From Polyodon spathula (lineage: Eukaryota > Chordata > Actinopteri > Acipenseriformes > Polyodontidae), in the NCBI RefSeq assembly GCF_017654505.1, contig NC_054543.1, positions 25,024,339 to 25,088,338 on the forward strand: a stretch of 64,000 nt of DNA. Direction: 5' to 3'. This document shows positions 1 to 12,588 of the stretch, piece by piece (the stretch's first letter is position 1; each line of letters starts with the position of its first letter). Below the pieces are notes generated by a model. The model searched no databases, was not told the DNA's origin, and saw only the letters and a program-made list of their open reading frames with translations. Both the position numbers and the translations under genes were made by a program.

Positions 1-1
1 C

Positions 2-976
2 AAGAATGCACCTGCTATCACATATCCGGACCTTCCTTCATCCATCGCCACGGTGCCACACTGCCATGAGCTCCCCGTACCCACTCCTCTGGAGAGAGAG
101 CAGCCGTCTTTAGAAGAGAGCAGCAAGTCAGAGAGCAAGGAAGACGTTGTAGATCCAGATGACAATTTCAGAGGTGGAGCTGAGGAGAGAAACCCATACT
201 ACCCCAACCAAAAAGACCTCAACGACTTGATTAGTTGGTCTCGCCAAGTCCAATGCCGAGCTTTTGACGTCTAGGCTCAAGCAATGGAACTTGTTGGATG
301 AAAGTGTGCAAGTCGCAGATCAGAGGAAGCGTCACAAACCTTTTTCCAGCTTCTTCACCCGTCAAGATGGGCTCTGCTTCTGCCACAATGTGACCAGTCT
401 GTTCGAGGCAATCGGAATCACCTGTAACCAGAATGAGTGGCGCCTCTTCATTGACAGCTCATCCAGGAGCCTCAAAGCCGTGCTGCTCCATAATGGTAAC
501 AAGTACCTGTCTCTTCCTCTGGCTTACTCGGTGCACCTCAAAGAGGATTACAACAGCATCAAGACCTTGCTGGACGCCTTGAAGTATGATGAGTACGGCT
601 GGGAGGTCATAGGAGACTTCAAAATGGTGGCATTCCTGATGCCGGTGTCTTCGTCGGACCACAGATAAAGAAGATCCTGGAGTGCAACGAATTCCTCAAG
701 AAGCTCACTAGTAAGGAGAAAGCGGCTTGGAACAGCTTTGTCGCAGTGGTTCGGGGCTTCCTGGGCAATCACAAGGCCGAAAACTATGTGGAGCTGGGTG
801 AGACTCTGTTGAAGAACTACGGCACAGTGGTCTGTAGGATGTCCCTCAAAGTCCATATCCTTGATGCTCATCTTGATAAATTCAAGGACAACTTGGGAGC
901 GTACTCGGAGGAGCAAGGCGAGTGCTTCCACCAGGATATACTGGACTTTGAACTACATTTGGGGGCTGATTCGTGA
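2..976 (+). pseudogene. Broken fragment of a multicopy protein of unknown function (probably TE-borne)
   Basis: An open frame enters from the left edge (reading ITYPDLP... from base 2). It shifts by one base near 235-245, resumes as LTSRLKQWNLL at about 266, and runs through RLFIDSSSRSLKAVLLHNGN to about 630. There the frame changes exactly where a central block appears deleted: after VAFLM the homologous text resumes in another frame as GVFVGPQIKKIL. It continues to the motif SEEQGE-FHQDI near 905-945 and stops at 974-976. From memory this order is typical of a repetitive protein seen in many fish and arthropod genomes; its biochemical role is unknown to me. One frameshift plus an internal deletion of perhaps 0.4 kb make it a pseudogene. 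Bases 977-1,460 are AT-rich with no gene. Confidence 0.6.
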
Positions 977-1460
977 AAGTGATTTACAGTATAATGGTAA
1001 ATCTAGAAAAACTACTCACTTCTAAATCTTTTGTAGTCATTTCTGTATTACTTTAGTATAAATACATGTTAGTTTGGATTCATATGTTGTTTTTTTCTGA
1101 CTTTATGTGAACGAAAAGACACAAATTCACCCGTTTGCTCATTGGAAATAGGTACATTTCAAAATATCACTGTCCTGGTCACAAAAGCAAAGTTTGTGGG
1201 GAATAATAGCCATTTTCTATACTTTTAAGGCATAAGCAATTAGGAAATAACACTTACTACCTAGGAACAAAAATTGTGTTACATAGTGAATTGTCTCCTC
1301 ATTAAATATATGCAAAAGATCCATGCATTCCACAGAGGAGTGGTACCCCAAATATTATAAATGTACTACTAATGCAGAATGACTGTGTGAGGCAATTGTA
1401 CCAATGCTTGCCCTTTTTCAGAATTATGGTACCCAATGAAATACAATATAAAAATGAAAC

Positions 1461-2051
1461 TGTAGCAGGGTGAGCAGCCCTGTACAGTGCTTGTTTTGGA
1501 ATGGGGTCTTCCCCTGCGCCCCTGTGTTATTTTGTGTTTGTTTATTGTTTTATATTTGTGTTTATAGATGACGGCGAACCGGCGTGTGTTTTGTTTGTTT
1601 ATTATTTTGTATGACGGCGCAGCTGTGCATTTTTGTGTTATTGTTTTAAAAAAATGTATTTGTGTATAAATGATGGCGAACCGCTGTGCGTTTTGTTTTG
1701 CAGCGTGGATGGGAAGCCCATCCATGTTAATAATTAAAACCTGTGCAGAAGGTGGCTATCTCCCAAATTAAGTGATTAATTTATTGCTAATCGGGAGGAG
1801 AAAGTAAATTTAAAAGATTATAAGGATCCGTGAAGAGTACTGCCCAGCCGGACCTTAATTCATTTGTGTTTGAGATTTATTTTTGTTTAATTGTTTTATT
1901 TCTGCTCTGCGAGCAAGTGTTTATTTTTGTTCAAACATTTTATTTATTTTTGTTCTGTAAATAAAACGGCGCACGCACCACTGCACCGTACCTTTGTTTT
2001 TGGTTGTGCTTTCTTCTGGTCTGAGTAACCACAATGCCATTTCCTGTCACA
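1461..2051 (+). mobile_element. Solo LTR, 591 bp, with 5-bp target duplication
   Basis: The segment begins TGTAGCAGGG and ends CCTGTCACA (TG...CA) and is flanked by GAAAC at 1,456-1,460 and 2,052-2,056. An AATAAA poly(A) signal near 1,960 sets the plus orientation. No internal gag/pol or second LTR is present, so this is a recombined solo LTR. A 5-bp duplication fits Ty3/Gypsy or some endogenous retroviruses. A second solo LTR (58,467-59,191) starts with the same ten bases. Bases 2,057-3,130 show no gene or clear repeat. Confidence 0.8.
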
Positions 2052-3129
2052 GAAACATACTTCCAACAGTTGCTTTTCTACAAAAATGAATATAACTTTC
2101 CATAGCTCTTAAAGCTGAGCAATTTTAGAGTACACCAAACTCTTTAAATGTGATCAGCGTTCCATGGGTAATGAGTTCTTATTTTTAAATGTTTCATTGC
2201 AGGCTAATGCGATGCTCTCTCTTTTTAAATAGCTAATTATAAGCTGTTCTATACCCATCAGTCAGAATTAACATTCAGGAGCAACGCTGCTGAAGCAATT
2301 TACTTTTAATAATAAATAAGCCTAGTGCTATTGGAGTTCTTTCAGAATTAATGAAAGAGCATACTCTGCCACTCAACAAACCTAAACGAGGACAGGCAAA
2401 TGTCACCTTATAAAAATACTTTGTGGTTATGTTGGAAGCATCTCTGATGGCTGTTGCTAGTATTGAACAATAACACACTTAAAAATCTATAGGCTATAAC
2501 ATCCCCTGTATATATTAAGCATGTTTTGCTTTGTAAAGTTTTTTTACAAAGCAGCAACTTATTAGTACAAGGGAGCCACCTTGAAAGCTATTGGTTACAA
2601 TTAAAGAGGGCTAATGCCTGAAATGTGAATCATTTTCTAGACCTCAGACCGTTACTCTTGGAGTACTTTGTTATTTAAAACCAGACGTGCTCAACGTGCT
2701 TAAAAACAGCAGCTAATTAAATCTGACATTGTCTGGCAGAATATGTTATTGGATGAATGTGGTCACCAACTGGCTTTGAAACAGATTGGTCTATATTCGA
2801 CACAGGGAAGAAATAAAATACAACTATCCACAATGCTGCTCCTTCTGACACTTTTTTCATTTATTTTTCTAGACATTGTTATAAAGAGGACTCTCTAATG
2901 ACTGAAATATCTGAAGTTCCAAGTTCTCTTCTGCTTGGGAAACTTGTTTCTGAGTCCTTTGCACAAACAATTGACTCAACTGATCAATGCTGATGTTTTC
3001 TTACATTTTTACAGCACACCGACGCCTGTGTATAACAGGCCTGGCAGCATTCCTTTTTAAAATCTATTCCTGCAATTTTATTAACTAAATGTACATTGTA
3101 CATTCTATGAAAGACTTTTAGTTCTGATC

Positions 3130-4190
3130 CAGCTGAAAGTCAAATTTAGACAACAGCTAATAACAGATATCAGGCTTGAAGATCATTGAAAGCATGAAAG
3201 AACAGATGAGTCTTGAGAGCTGATTTGAAACTAGCGACTGTAGGAAATACACACACTAAAGCTGGGAGAGAGTTTTGAAAGTAATCCTGAATTTTACAGG
3301 TAGCCAGTGCAGCTGGAAAAGTCATGGGGTGATGTGGTCGTGTTTTTTACATCTGGTGAGCTGAAGAAAATTGGCAGACACCCAGGCTTCAATATCTTGG
3401 ATGCAAACTCAGAGCCGGACCATGGCAGAGGGGCAGCCAGGGTCGAGTTTTAGGTAGAGCTGACACCGCAGGTGACCGGGTTCGCGTCAGCACTGCTTCC
3501 ATCATAGAAAACAGACTGCATGCATCCAGATAGGTAAGAGGACAGCCAGGAGAGAAAGGTGCCAGAGATTCCAGCATAGCTCTAAAGGTGGTTAAGAAGA
3601 ATGTTATCATCTATGGTATCAAAAGCAGCAGTTAGTTCAAGGAGGACAAGGACAGAGGGAGTACCACCATTAAGCAGAAGATCATTTACAACCCAGAGTA
3701 GAGAAGTTTCAGTACTGTGATGCTGTCGGAAGCTGGACTGCAGAGATTCAAGGAGATTGATATCTGTGAGGTGTTTCATCAGCCTGCTGGCTGCACACCT
3801 TTCAAGAGTTTTGGAGAGAAAAGGAAGATTGGATATGGAATAGAAGATAGTCGGGTCAAGGGAGGGTTTTTTGAGCACTTACGTTACTTAAGTCTTGTGG
3901 GCATCAGGAACCAAGCCTGAATCCAGGAACAGGTTTAGAGTGTGCATAATGGAAGGAGCAAGATCTGAGGCACAGAGATGGACGAGATGTGTTGGCCAGG
4001 GATCCAACACGCACGTGGCAATAGATTTCAACAATGGGCTGGAGATGGAGAGAAGAAAGAAGGAAGAGAGAGCAGGAGGGGCAATCAGAGGGGAGTCAAG
4101 GTGGTCAAGTACCATGCTGGGTTTGTGGTGTTGATTTTTTTCTGAAAGAAAGAGGAGAAATCATGGCAGGTAAGAGGAGGGTGCAATTAC
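3130..4190 (-). mobile_element. L2-like LINE reverse transcriptase fragment, antisense
   Basis: On the minus strand, about 3,878 down to 3,582 reads SNLPFLSKTLERCAASRL, SSFRQHHSTETSLL, then LLELTAAFDTIDDNILLNHL. This is the RT segment containing the first catalytic Asp motif (usually LDLSAAFDTVDH) of L2/Maui-type LINEs. Upstream (4,115-3,888) a second frame, MVLDHLDSP..LDSGLVPDAHKT, looks like the stretch before RT. Flanking sequence down to about 3,130 resembles further LINE sequence, but boundaries are uncertain. It is frameshifted and truncated at both ends, with no YxDD motif, hence dead. Bases 4,190-5,208 are AT-rich and show nothing recognisable. Confidence 0.7.
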
Positions 4191-5208
4191 TGTAGCTTTA
4201 GAAAACTTTGTTTGTTACTAAATAATACAAGCCCAGTCAAACACGTTTTCATTTTTTAAATTAAGAGAAAAGATGAACGTCTAAAATAAATGCACAAATT
4301 TACATTTTTACTGTACTGATGATAGCTAGTGATGTAAGTTGACATTTTTGCAAGTGTTTAGATTATTTTTTACCATTTATGGATTTTCTAGATTTCTATA
4401 GAATCTAGTCTGCCTCACACTGAGGGGTATTGAATAAGCAACTAATAGAAAACTAACCCTAAAGCTTATGAACAAAATGGTGCACATTAATTTATAATAT
4501 ATACACATTTAGATAATGTCTTAAATGAAAAATGATTTTAAAGCTGACATTTTGCATTTAAACAGTAATGCTTCAATAGTATCATAATCTGCCTGAACTG
4601 AACAGTATTCTTGATTTGGGGGTCTGGACCTTTTTTAAAATAATTTTTATGAGGCAATTTTAAATATAATAGAGGATGTGTGTGTTTTTCCAAATGAGCA
4701 AAGAAGCGGTTTTCATATAATTATTCTTAAGTATACATGTAGGTACCATCCTGTTCTTTAAACATATAACCCCTGCCATGTATAATAACATATAAAGTTA
4801 GATGTCAGCTGCAGAATTCATCAAAAATCTCTCTACCAGTATGAAAACATGAAATACTATGAATCTGTAAATGAGCATAAAGGTTCAGTTTGATTCAATG
4901 ATTGAAGGCCAGACAAGGGCTAACATAGTGCAAGCTGGGGTGACAGACATTCTTGAGTGGAACCTCAGCCTTGATGTAATGTACATAGCAGACAACAGTA
5001 GCAATAATGGAACTGCTTTGGTAACAATTTGGACCTTGCCCTAAACAAGGTGTTTTGAATTAGGTATACAATTTATTTATATATAAATTGATCTCTAGGC
5101 GCACTGTTTAAGAACGTCCAAATGTTAATAACTGAGACATACCATAATAGTTCGGTGAGATCATGTAGAACTTGGATTCCCTTGACAACAATTGACATCC
5201 ACACAACG

Positions 5209-6144
5209 TGTCAGAAATATAAAACAATCGTTTATTTAAGAATAAAAAGGGGTGCATAACTAATCTAATATTACAGAAAGGAAAGACTATTGGTTAGAGA
5301 TATGCGTCAATGGTGTATAGTTCATTGATTCCATAGTCAAATGATTACAACGACCACAACATCATTAGCATACATGGTTAATATACGAATATTGAATAGG
5401 TCTTATCACACAAAGTGTCTACTTTGCATTAGTATTTTCAATAACTCTTTCACATTGTGATCATGTCAATATGCACAAGAATTACTTCAACTTCCCATTC
5501 AAAACGGAATCCAACATTCCACTACCTAATTTAGCAAGTTAGTTTTACCGTGTTAATTTAGTTTAGATGTGATGTACCAAACTAATATGTTATCAGCCTC
5601 AGTTGATTATATATTCAAATTAACTCAGAAATGGGGCAATGATCAAATTATCTGCATTTATGAGGCAACTCCTAGGAGTTGCACATTTCTTACACACTCT
5701 AAAACAGGAAGTTATATTCTATTCCTAGAACAGTTTATTCACTTAACTTGATAGCATTCGCTCCAGTTACTTCGAGTCATAAAGTATTGAATATTAGACA
5801 TGTTGAATACTTATCGATTTCCATATATAGAAGTCAATCTGTGTCTATGAATACTGCAGCTCTCCAGATATGCAGTGCCAATGAAGACGGTACTTTACTG
5901 TATGCATTGTATTTTGTAGGCTCGCAATAAACAAATAGTTATTTTCAAATGGAGATCAACTTGTTGATCTCCAAGGCTTGCAACATTATCTTTGTTGTCG
6001 ACGGTTTTCCAACTGGGAATAGTTCCGTTGATCAGGTTAACTCAGTTCAGATAAAGAAAAGTTATGTAGTTCATAGATGTGTTCTTGTTGCAATTCTTCT
6101 GTACAGCTTTGCTTCCATTTACTGTTTCAGTCTCTTGTAGGGCA
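5209..6144 (-). mobile_element. Candidate solo LTR, weak
   Basis: The plus-strand segment starts TGTCAG and ends GGGCA with AACG on both sides (5,205-5,208 and 6,145-6,148). On the minus strand an AATAAA lies about 20 bases before the terminal CTGACA, the normal arrangement for an LTR end. A 4-bp match is weak evidence and the inferred start (TGCCCT) is unremarkable, so the left boundary in particular may be wrong. Short frames inside have no recognisable product. Bases 6,145-6,600 hold nothing I recognise. Confidence 0.3.
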
Positions 6145-6599
6145 AACGACAGGGCACTTCCTCAGAAGATGATTTTAGCCATTATTCAGAAAAATTGGTT
6201 CTTCCTTGCCTTCCGTGAATTCGTGCAAGTATGCTCCCATGATTCACTTTCTTCAGAGCAGTTTAGCTTCCATTTCATTCCTCCAAACTCCAACCCACTT
6301 CTAGCGGGTGGACACTCAGAGCAGACCTCGTTTGCAGAGAGCACACTTGGGAAGCACTCATGGAATTTCTTCGAAAGTCACACTACTGGTTTTTGTTGTC
6401 CTGACTTCCACCATGCAGTTGGTTAGTTTGGTTATTTTGGGCTGTGCCCAAGTCCAGCTGGGGTGGTTATCATTGGTTGTTCTTGTTCAGAGACAGCCCA
6501 TTGTTCTCAGTTGGTCCGTGGTTTCGACCCCTGAAAGCTCTATATATGAGAGGTACTGTTCACTGTCAGAGGTGTCAAAGCATACTTCTGCAAGATACT

Positions 6600-6735
6600 G
6601 CTGGCACCTAAATGATTAATTCAATGATAGGTAAAGATAAAACAATTGTCCAGCAGTTAATTTACAACTCTTTCTAAAATCATTCTTTGTCAGTGGGAGA
6701 GTTTGTAACCAGAAACCAAGAAGACACAGAGAATG
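6600..6735 (-). repeat. Interspersed repeat, inverted copy of 61,207-61,345
   Basis: The reverse complement of this stretch aligns with 61,207-61,345 with many substitutions. Shared anchors are CTGTGTCTTCTTGGT, CCCACTGACAAAGAATG, CTGCTGGACAA-TGTT-TATC and GCCAGCAGT. Neither copy has a tRNA-like head, poly(A) tail or terminal repeat that I can see, so the class is unknown. Bases 6,736-7,450 contain no gene; a T-rich run lies at about 7,229-7,258. Confidence 0.55.
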
Positions 6736-7449
6736 GCCTTTTTTTTTTGGACACAAGATTTTTATGTTCATATTGATGAAGAGCAAATGTTCGAGTTGGC
6801 CAAAAGCATTGCTAATAAACCAGTTCATTTTCACCTCACTGACTAACAATATAGATGAGAGTGTATAGTATCTAACAAAGATCTCAAAATGCCAGAACAG
6901 CCACTATCCGAACATGCACTTAAGTGTGGGAAAGGTGGTCTAACTGATGATCATGAAGAGGTAGGTCACCACAACCATAGACTCCCAATGTACCATGCAA
7001 AAATATTGAAATCAATACAGCCATACAGTAGGTAGAGTATCGAAGTTGTCTAAAAATGTACTGCACAGCAACCTGTGACGCACTGGTACATTCTGCTCAA
7101 TTTCAAAGCTTGCAACAGCATGTGCATTTAGTAACAATTACACAAACTCTAACCATGTGTCTTACGTGGCAAATAGAAGTACATTATCCAGGGTAGAGCC
7201 TGACACTTCCACGTCAATCCTTCTAGTACCAGCATTTTTTTTTTGTTTGTTTGTTTGTATGGACTTTTGCTTGGTTTGTTTTCCAAAATAAAGTAAGTAC
7301 CGCACAGGTAATGTAAGCAATAGCCTTGTCTAAAATAATCCGGCTAAATGGTTTATTATGCTTCCCACAAGCAGTCCATTAAAGAGAGATTACAAGAAAC
7401 AGGCAGCCCTATCATTCTGTGCATACAGGCCCAATAATTAATCACCAAC

Positions 7450-7600
7450 CAATACTTTTGGGATATGCCTGCCTTACGTAGGTATTTGCTGAGCATTTTA
7501 TGTCAGAGCTGCCGATAGGCCCCTCTGTGGAGTGACGTTCTCGGTCCCACCTCCCGAGGGAATTGGTAGTCCCTCCGCAGCGCTCACTTCCTCTTTTGCA
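7450..7600. repeat. Left inverted terminal repeat of DIRS element 1
   Basis: It matches the reverse complement of about 9,820-9,960 over roughly 140 bases, including CCAATACTTTTGGGATATG, GCCGATAGGCC and TGGAGTGACGT. Inverted ends rather than direct LTRs are the hallmark of DIRS-type elements. Confidence 0.8.
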
Positions 7601-7629
7601 CAGAACCTCTCAAAGTTTGGTGATCATCT

Positions 7630-7720
7630 TCTCTTTCAGGGAACCAGGATCATGGTAAGTAACCTAACATTCCCTTTCAGTTCGAAGACGACCACCAACC
7701 AATACTTTTGGGAACGTATA
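7630..7720. repeat. Internal complementary region of DIRS element 1
   Basis: This block carries CCCTTTCAGTTCGAAGACGACCACC followed by CAACCAATACTTTTGGGA. The second part is the outer end of the ITRs and the first part matches the extra bases at the right terminus (9,950-9,972, reverse complement). In DIRS elements this region bridges the two ends during circle formation. Confidence 0.6.
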
Positions 7721-7759
7721 CTGGACGCCTCGATGCCACCAACTATTGTTGGTGGTGTT

Positions 7760-8210
7760 TGGTTACAACCTCAAGGACCTTTGTGCCTAATGAAGTCTTA
7801 GAGGGATGTACCACATTAAGTTGGTAGAACCTGGTGTATGTATGTGGTGTAACCCAGCTAGCCGCAGTACAAACGTCAATCAATGAGGCACCATGACCAG
7901 CAGCCTGTACAGGACCAGCTAACTCCTCTGCCTGCCCAGACTGCACCCCAACCCAGTTTGGATGTGTCTGTTGTCAGTTGCGAATGGCAGCTACTCTGCC
8001 ATCTGACAGGTAGGCTTGCATCGTAAGGGAATCTAGCCAGAGACCAAGTAGACCACACTTTTCCCCTGTATTAACTGCCTCTTGACATCATTGAGGATGA
8101 GACCTAGCCTTAACAGATGTTTCGACACAATCGTTGGATGGGCCACAGCTCCTTCCTGTGACTGGAAACAGATCAACCAGTTGTCCAGGTAGTTCATCAC
8201 CCTGGTATCC
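7760..8210 (-). pseudogene. DIRS pol remnants: RT tail, RNase H start, YR C-terminus
   Basis: Reading the minus strand from 8,210: YLDNWLICFQSQ (the RT YxDD box with the second catalytic Asp changed to Asn), then HLLRLGLILND and QLIQGKSVVYL. Next comes TTDTSKLGWGAVWAGRG, the RNase H first-Asp region. In a different frame, ASLIDVCTAASWVTPHTYTRFYQLNV (7,861-7,780) is the YR C-terminus with the terminal His/Tyr region. Several frame changes occur, and the RNase H body and YR N-terminal half are missing. The order RT-RH-YR on one strand supports DIRS over Gypsy. Confidence 0.7.
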
Positions 8211-9553
8211 ATGCATCATGCGGGGGGGCTAAGGAGAGGCCGAATGGCAGCACAGAAAACTCCAAGACACTCCCCTGTGTGCTGGACAAATAGGGATGTG
8301 GAAATACTCATCCTTCCGGTCCACTGTTGTAAACTAGTTGTCTGGTTGGACAGACTAGAGAATGTGACGGCGTGCATAACTGTGTTGAGTACCTAAGCGG
8401 GGGCTGCCTGGGGCGGTGTTGGGGCTACTTCCGAGATCGCTGCTGTGTTGGAATCCCACATCCGGCTCCTGATTGTTAGCTGCCACGGAAGCTTGAAGGC
8501 ATTGCCGCAGGTCATCACGTGGGTAGTGAATATCAGAACCGTCCGAGTCACCATGTGAGTATGGCAGATGCCAGCATCTCGTTCTGTCCTGTACCAGAGT
8601 ACAGGAGGGGAGAACTGAGGCTACCTGCAGAGACACCTTGCATTCTCGTGAGTGTACAGCAGCAATTCCTCTACCACTGGTCCAAAGATATGGTCAAGGG
8701 AGGTAGGGGCTACTTCTGAAGGAAGGAGCCACCTTCCCATGAGGCTGCGATTGAAATTGCACAATGGTCCTCCACAGCAATGCTGACATCCAGTTCTGTA
8801 ACATCCAGGGTGACCACCGGTGCAGGCGGGGTCAGCTCCGGGGCCAACATTATCGTCTGAGCTGAGGCCAAACCAAGGGCTTGAGCCTGCTGCCAGGCCA
8901 GTGGCTCCCAACACAGGGGACATTGTGCAAGCATGGAATTTAGCTATGCTTGGTGTCTGTATGGCCCCAAACACCGGAGGGTGTAGAACTGTGTATTGAA
9001 GCATTCGGGCACCAAGGGTGCAGCAACACCGAGGACAATGAGTGAGATAGAATACAGTACTGGTGCTCCGAAGAATCAGGGCACCGAGTGGAGGCGTTAT
9101 TGACATGATGGGGCACTAAAGCACAAAGGCACGGAGCGTCTAAGCACTGAGGGTGCCAAAGCACCAAGGCTCCAAGGCACTGAGAGGCGCCTAGTCAACA
9201 CAACCCAGGGTAGCGCATAGCCATACACCGGGGTGGATACACAGACGCAAGTGGCTAAGGTAGGCAATCAGGAGAGCAGCACAGGGAAGCACACAGTGCT
9301 GCACCAGGTTGCAGCATGGAGATAATCTTGTTCTGGACCAAGTGCAGTTGCACAGCAAGGCAGCACGTAACGTATACCAGAGTAGAGCACAGGCTCAAGG
9401 AGCTGCAGCATGTTAGACAGGAAAAAGGTGCATTTTATTTTTTTTTTACTGCAAAGGCAATAATAGGAATGACAGCCAGCAGAGTCACTCAGACGAGGTG
9501 ACAAGCCAAGCCTCGGAGGAGGGTGTTCTCCCTGAAGTTGTAGGTTGAAAGAC

Positions 9554-9577
9554 AACACACACACACACACACACACC
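9554..9577. repeat. (AC)n microsatellite
   Basis: About 12 uninterrupted AC units lie inside the gag-side part of DIRS element 1. Beyond that element, 9,973-10,964 contains no recognisable gene or repeat. Confidence 0.95.
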
Positions 9578-10964
9578 AATGCTGCACAAGCAGTCACACT
9601 CTTACGATGGATAGCCAAGAAAAGGCAGGCGGTGAGAAAGAAAAAAAAGACACTCAAATGGAGCCACTGATTCCACGAGAACGGCAAACCACCTCTCATC
9701 ACAAATGCAAGTCAACTGCAGTTGACTCGGAGGAGCTCTCTCAAAACACATTCAGATTAGTGATACAGATTTCTTACCTTTCCATAGTGAGAGGCAAAAG
9801 AGGAAGCGAGCTCCATGGAGTGACTACTTATTCCCTTGGGAGGCAGGACCGAGGACGTCACTCCACGGAGAGGCCTATCGGCAGCTCCGACATAAAATGC
9901 ACAGTGAATACCTACCTAAGGCAGACATATCCCAAAAGTATTGGTCGGTGGTTGTCTTCAAATTAAAAGAGAACTGTGAAGTTTCCTCTGTTGGTTTGCT
10001 GTCACAGTTAGCACTACATATATATTTAAAAATGTTAATGTAGATGTTTTAGTTCAGCTGAGTGCATTTAAGAGGAACCCAAACAGACATATAAGCTCTT
10101 TCAGTGGAAAAGATGGAACATGCCCACCTGAACCTATGGAGCCTTTAATGGCTTACTCACATTAACAAATGTCCCTCTTATCTGTATAAAAATATCCATT
10201 TGTAAGCTTTCAGGCAAAAAGGTTGGAGATGGTTTTTGATTCAATTTTTTAAAAGAAATGTTTGTATATTTTCTTGTTCATGTGTTTTTATATATATATC
10301 ATTTGAATAGAAAGTTAGTCACTGAACTTTCTGGCAAATAGAAAGACTGTTACTTATATCTGTTAGGAAGTATCACAGAATGCAGTTAGTCTTGTGCACC
10401 ACCTGCATGCTGTAAACACGCCTTTACTTCTCAAAATAGACTTTCTAGCAGTTCTTCTGCTACAGGCATTAACAACAGAACAACAAATGAGATGGATGCA
10501 GAAATTGTATCAATTAAATATGCAAATAAAACCAAGATTAACTGAGAAAAAATGTAGTAATCACTTGACAGCCCTAATATATATGCCCATGTACAGTGAG
10601 TGTTAGCACATTCTACTCATTGCTTGTTATGTTAGTTATTGAGTGATTGGCATGCAGGAGCACTACAAATGTACTTAACCAAGGTTATGTAAGTTGTGAG
10701 CCCATAAGGTTAGTTGAGTAGCTGAACGTAGCAGAGACAACTCTTGTGAGTGTTAAGTCAGCAGTAACAGTTGCAATAACGTCCCATTGCATAAAGAAAC
10801 AGTGGTGATTTTTACTGGATACACAACACAAACTACTCCACAAACTTTCTCTGCACTGTAGATCTGAACCCCTTAGGATTTTCATATATTTCAAACCTAA
10901 TGTTATTAGATCTTAATCCAAGTCCTAATAATAAAGATAACCTGATTAAACAAACGACACAAAA

Positions 10965-11632
<668 letters not shown>

Positions 11633-12571
11633 GTAATCTGTGACACCTGCTTGATGTGGGAAATCCGAGAAAACCCAGCGGAGCTAAACCAAGTGTGAGT
11701 AAAGTGCCACGCGATCCAGGATTTGCATAAACTAGTAAGTATGCTAGAAATGGAGCTGGAAGAAGTGAGACAGCAACAGGATCTTGAGGAACTGGCACAC
11801 CCACAATTCATGGAAGTCTGCATCACCCCTAACAGACTGAAAGCCACCAGGGAGATAGAAGGTCAGAACAGCTGGGTTCAGGTAGGCAGAAGCAGGGAAA
11901 AAAAGAAACTTCGTCAAACACAACCACCAGAAATCAAAACAACCAACAGATTTGAGTCACTTCAGAATTTTGATGAGCAGAACCAACAACAAGAGAATGA
12001 AAGGAACAACATCCAGGACCCTATTGACAGTGGTGACCAGACAGCAAAAAGAAGGGAGGTCATGATTGTTGGGGACTCCATATTGAGAAACACAGCAAGT
12101 TCAGTTCGCAGTTTGGACCCCCTTACTACAACAGTGTGCTGCCTTCCGGGAGCCTCGGTCAAGCACATCACTGAGAACGTGGACAGGCTCCTAGAACGAA
12201 CAGGAGACGACCCGGTAGTAGTCGTCCACATCGGTACAAACAACATTGGAAGAGACAGACCAAAATCCCTGCAAAACAAATTCAGAGAGCTAGGAAGGAA
12301 ATTAAAAGAGAAAAGAAAACCAAAACTGTGGTATTTTCTGGTATACTACCAGCACCTTGCAAAGGGACCATATGGACAGCTGGAAATAATTAATCAAAAC
12401 GCATGGCTGAAGACGTGGTGCACACAGGAAGGCTTCACCTATCTTGATCATTGGACCACATTCTACAACGAGGACTATCTGTATAGACGGGATGGACTGC
12501 ATTTAAATAACAAGGGAACTAGTCTACTCGGAGAAAAGATCCTCGAGCAGGTTCGGAAGCATTTAAACTAG
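11633..12571 (+). pseudogene. CR1 copy 1 ORF1 (SGNH-esterase protein), damaged
   Basis: The text starts at VICDTCLMWEI. A Cys codon of the zinc-knuckle-like CxxC...CxxC is now TGA (near 11,697), so the longest frame restarts at 11,723. The SGNH hydrolase motifs VGDSIL, PGAS, HIGTNN and DGLHLN are all present. A six-base net difference (five bases near 12,312 and one near 12,365) causes a shifted run of about 20 residues before the frame returns. CR1 ORF1 esterase proteins are thought to bind RNA or membrane/lipid. Confidence 0.85.
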
Positions 12572-12588
12572 AAAGGAAGGGGGGAGAA

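Larger units (their letters stand above)
7450..9972 (-). mobile_element. DIRS-like YR retrotransposon 1, internally deleted
   Basis: Inverted terminal repeats bound it. The block starting CACCAACCAATACTTTTGGG at about 7,450-7,600 is mirrored by 9,820-9,960 in reverse complement, sharing the stretches around ATTTTATGTC-GAGCTGCCGATAGGCC. An internal repeat at 7,630-7,720 again contains the ACCACCAACCAATACTTTTG end sequence. Minus-strand frames give RT, RNase H and YR C-terminal fragments between 7,760 and 8,210 and probably gag-derived sequence at 8,360-9,250. At 2.5 kb it is far below the usual 4.5-6 kb, lacks most of RT and YR, and is non-autonomous. The left terminus lacks the short extension expected from the internal repeat. 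Confidence 0.75.

Noticed and set aside
5569..6619. Chain of short plus-strand frames as a possible spliced host gene
   Set aside because: No domain, no convincing splice-phase continuity, AT-rich and partly inside a candidate LTR.
9268..9702. 144-residue minus-strand frame with a Cys/Val repeat
   Set aside because: The repeat is the translated (AC)n tract; the rest is DIRS leader sequence.
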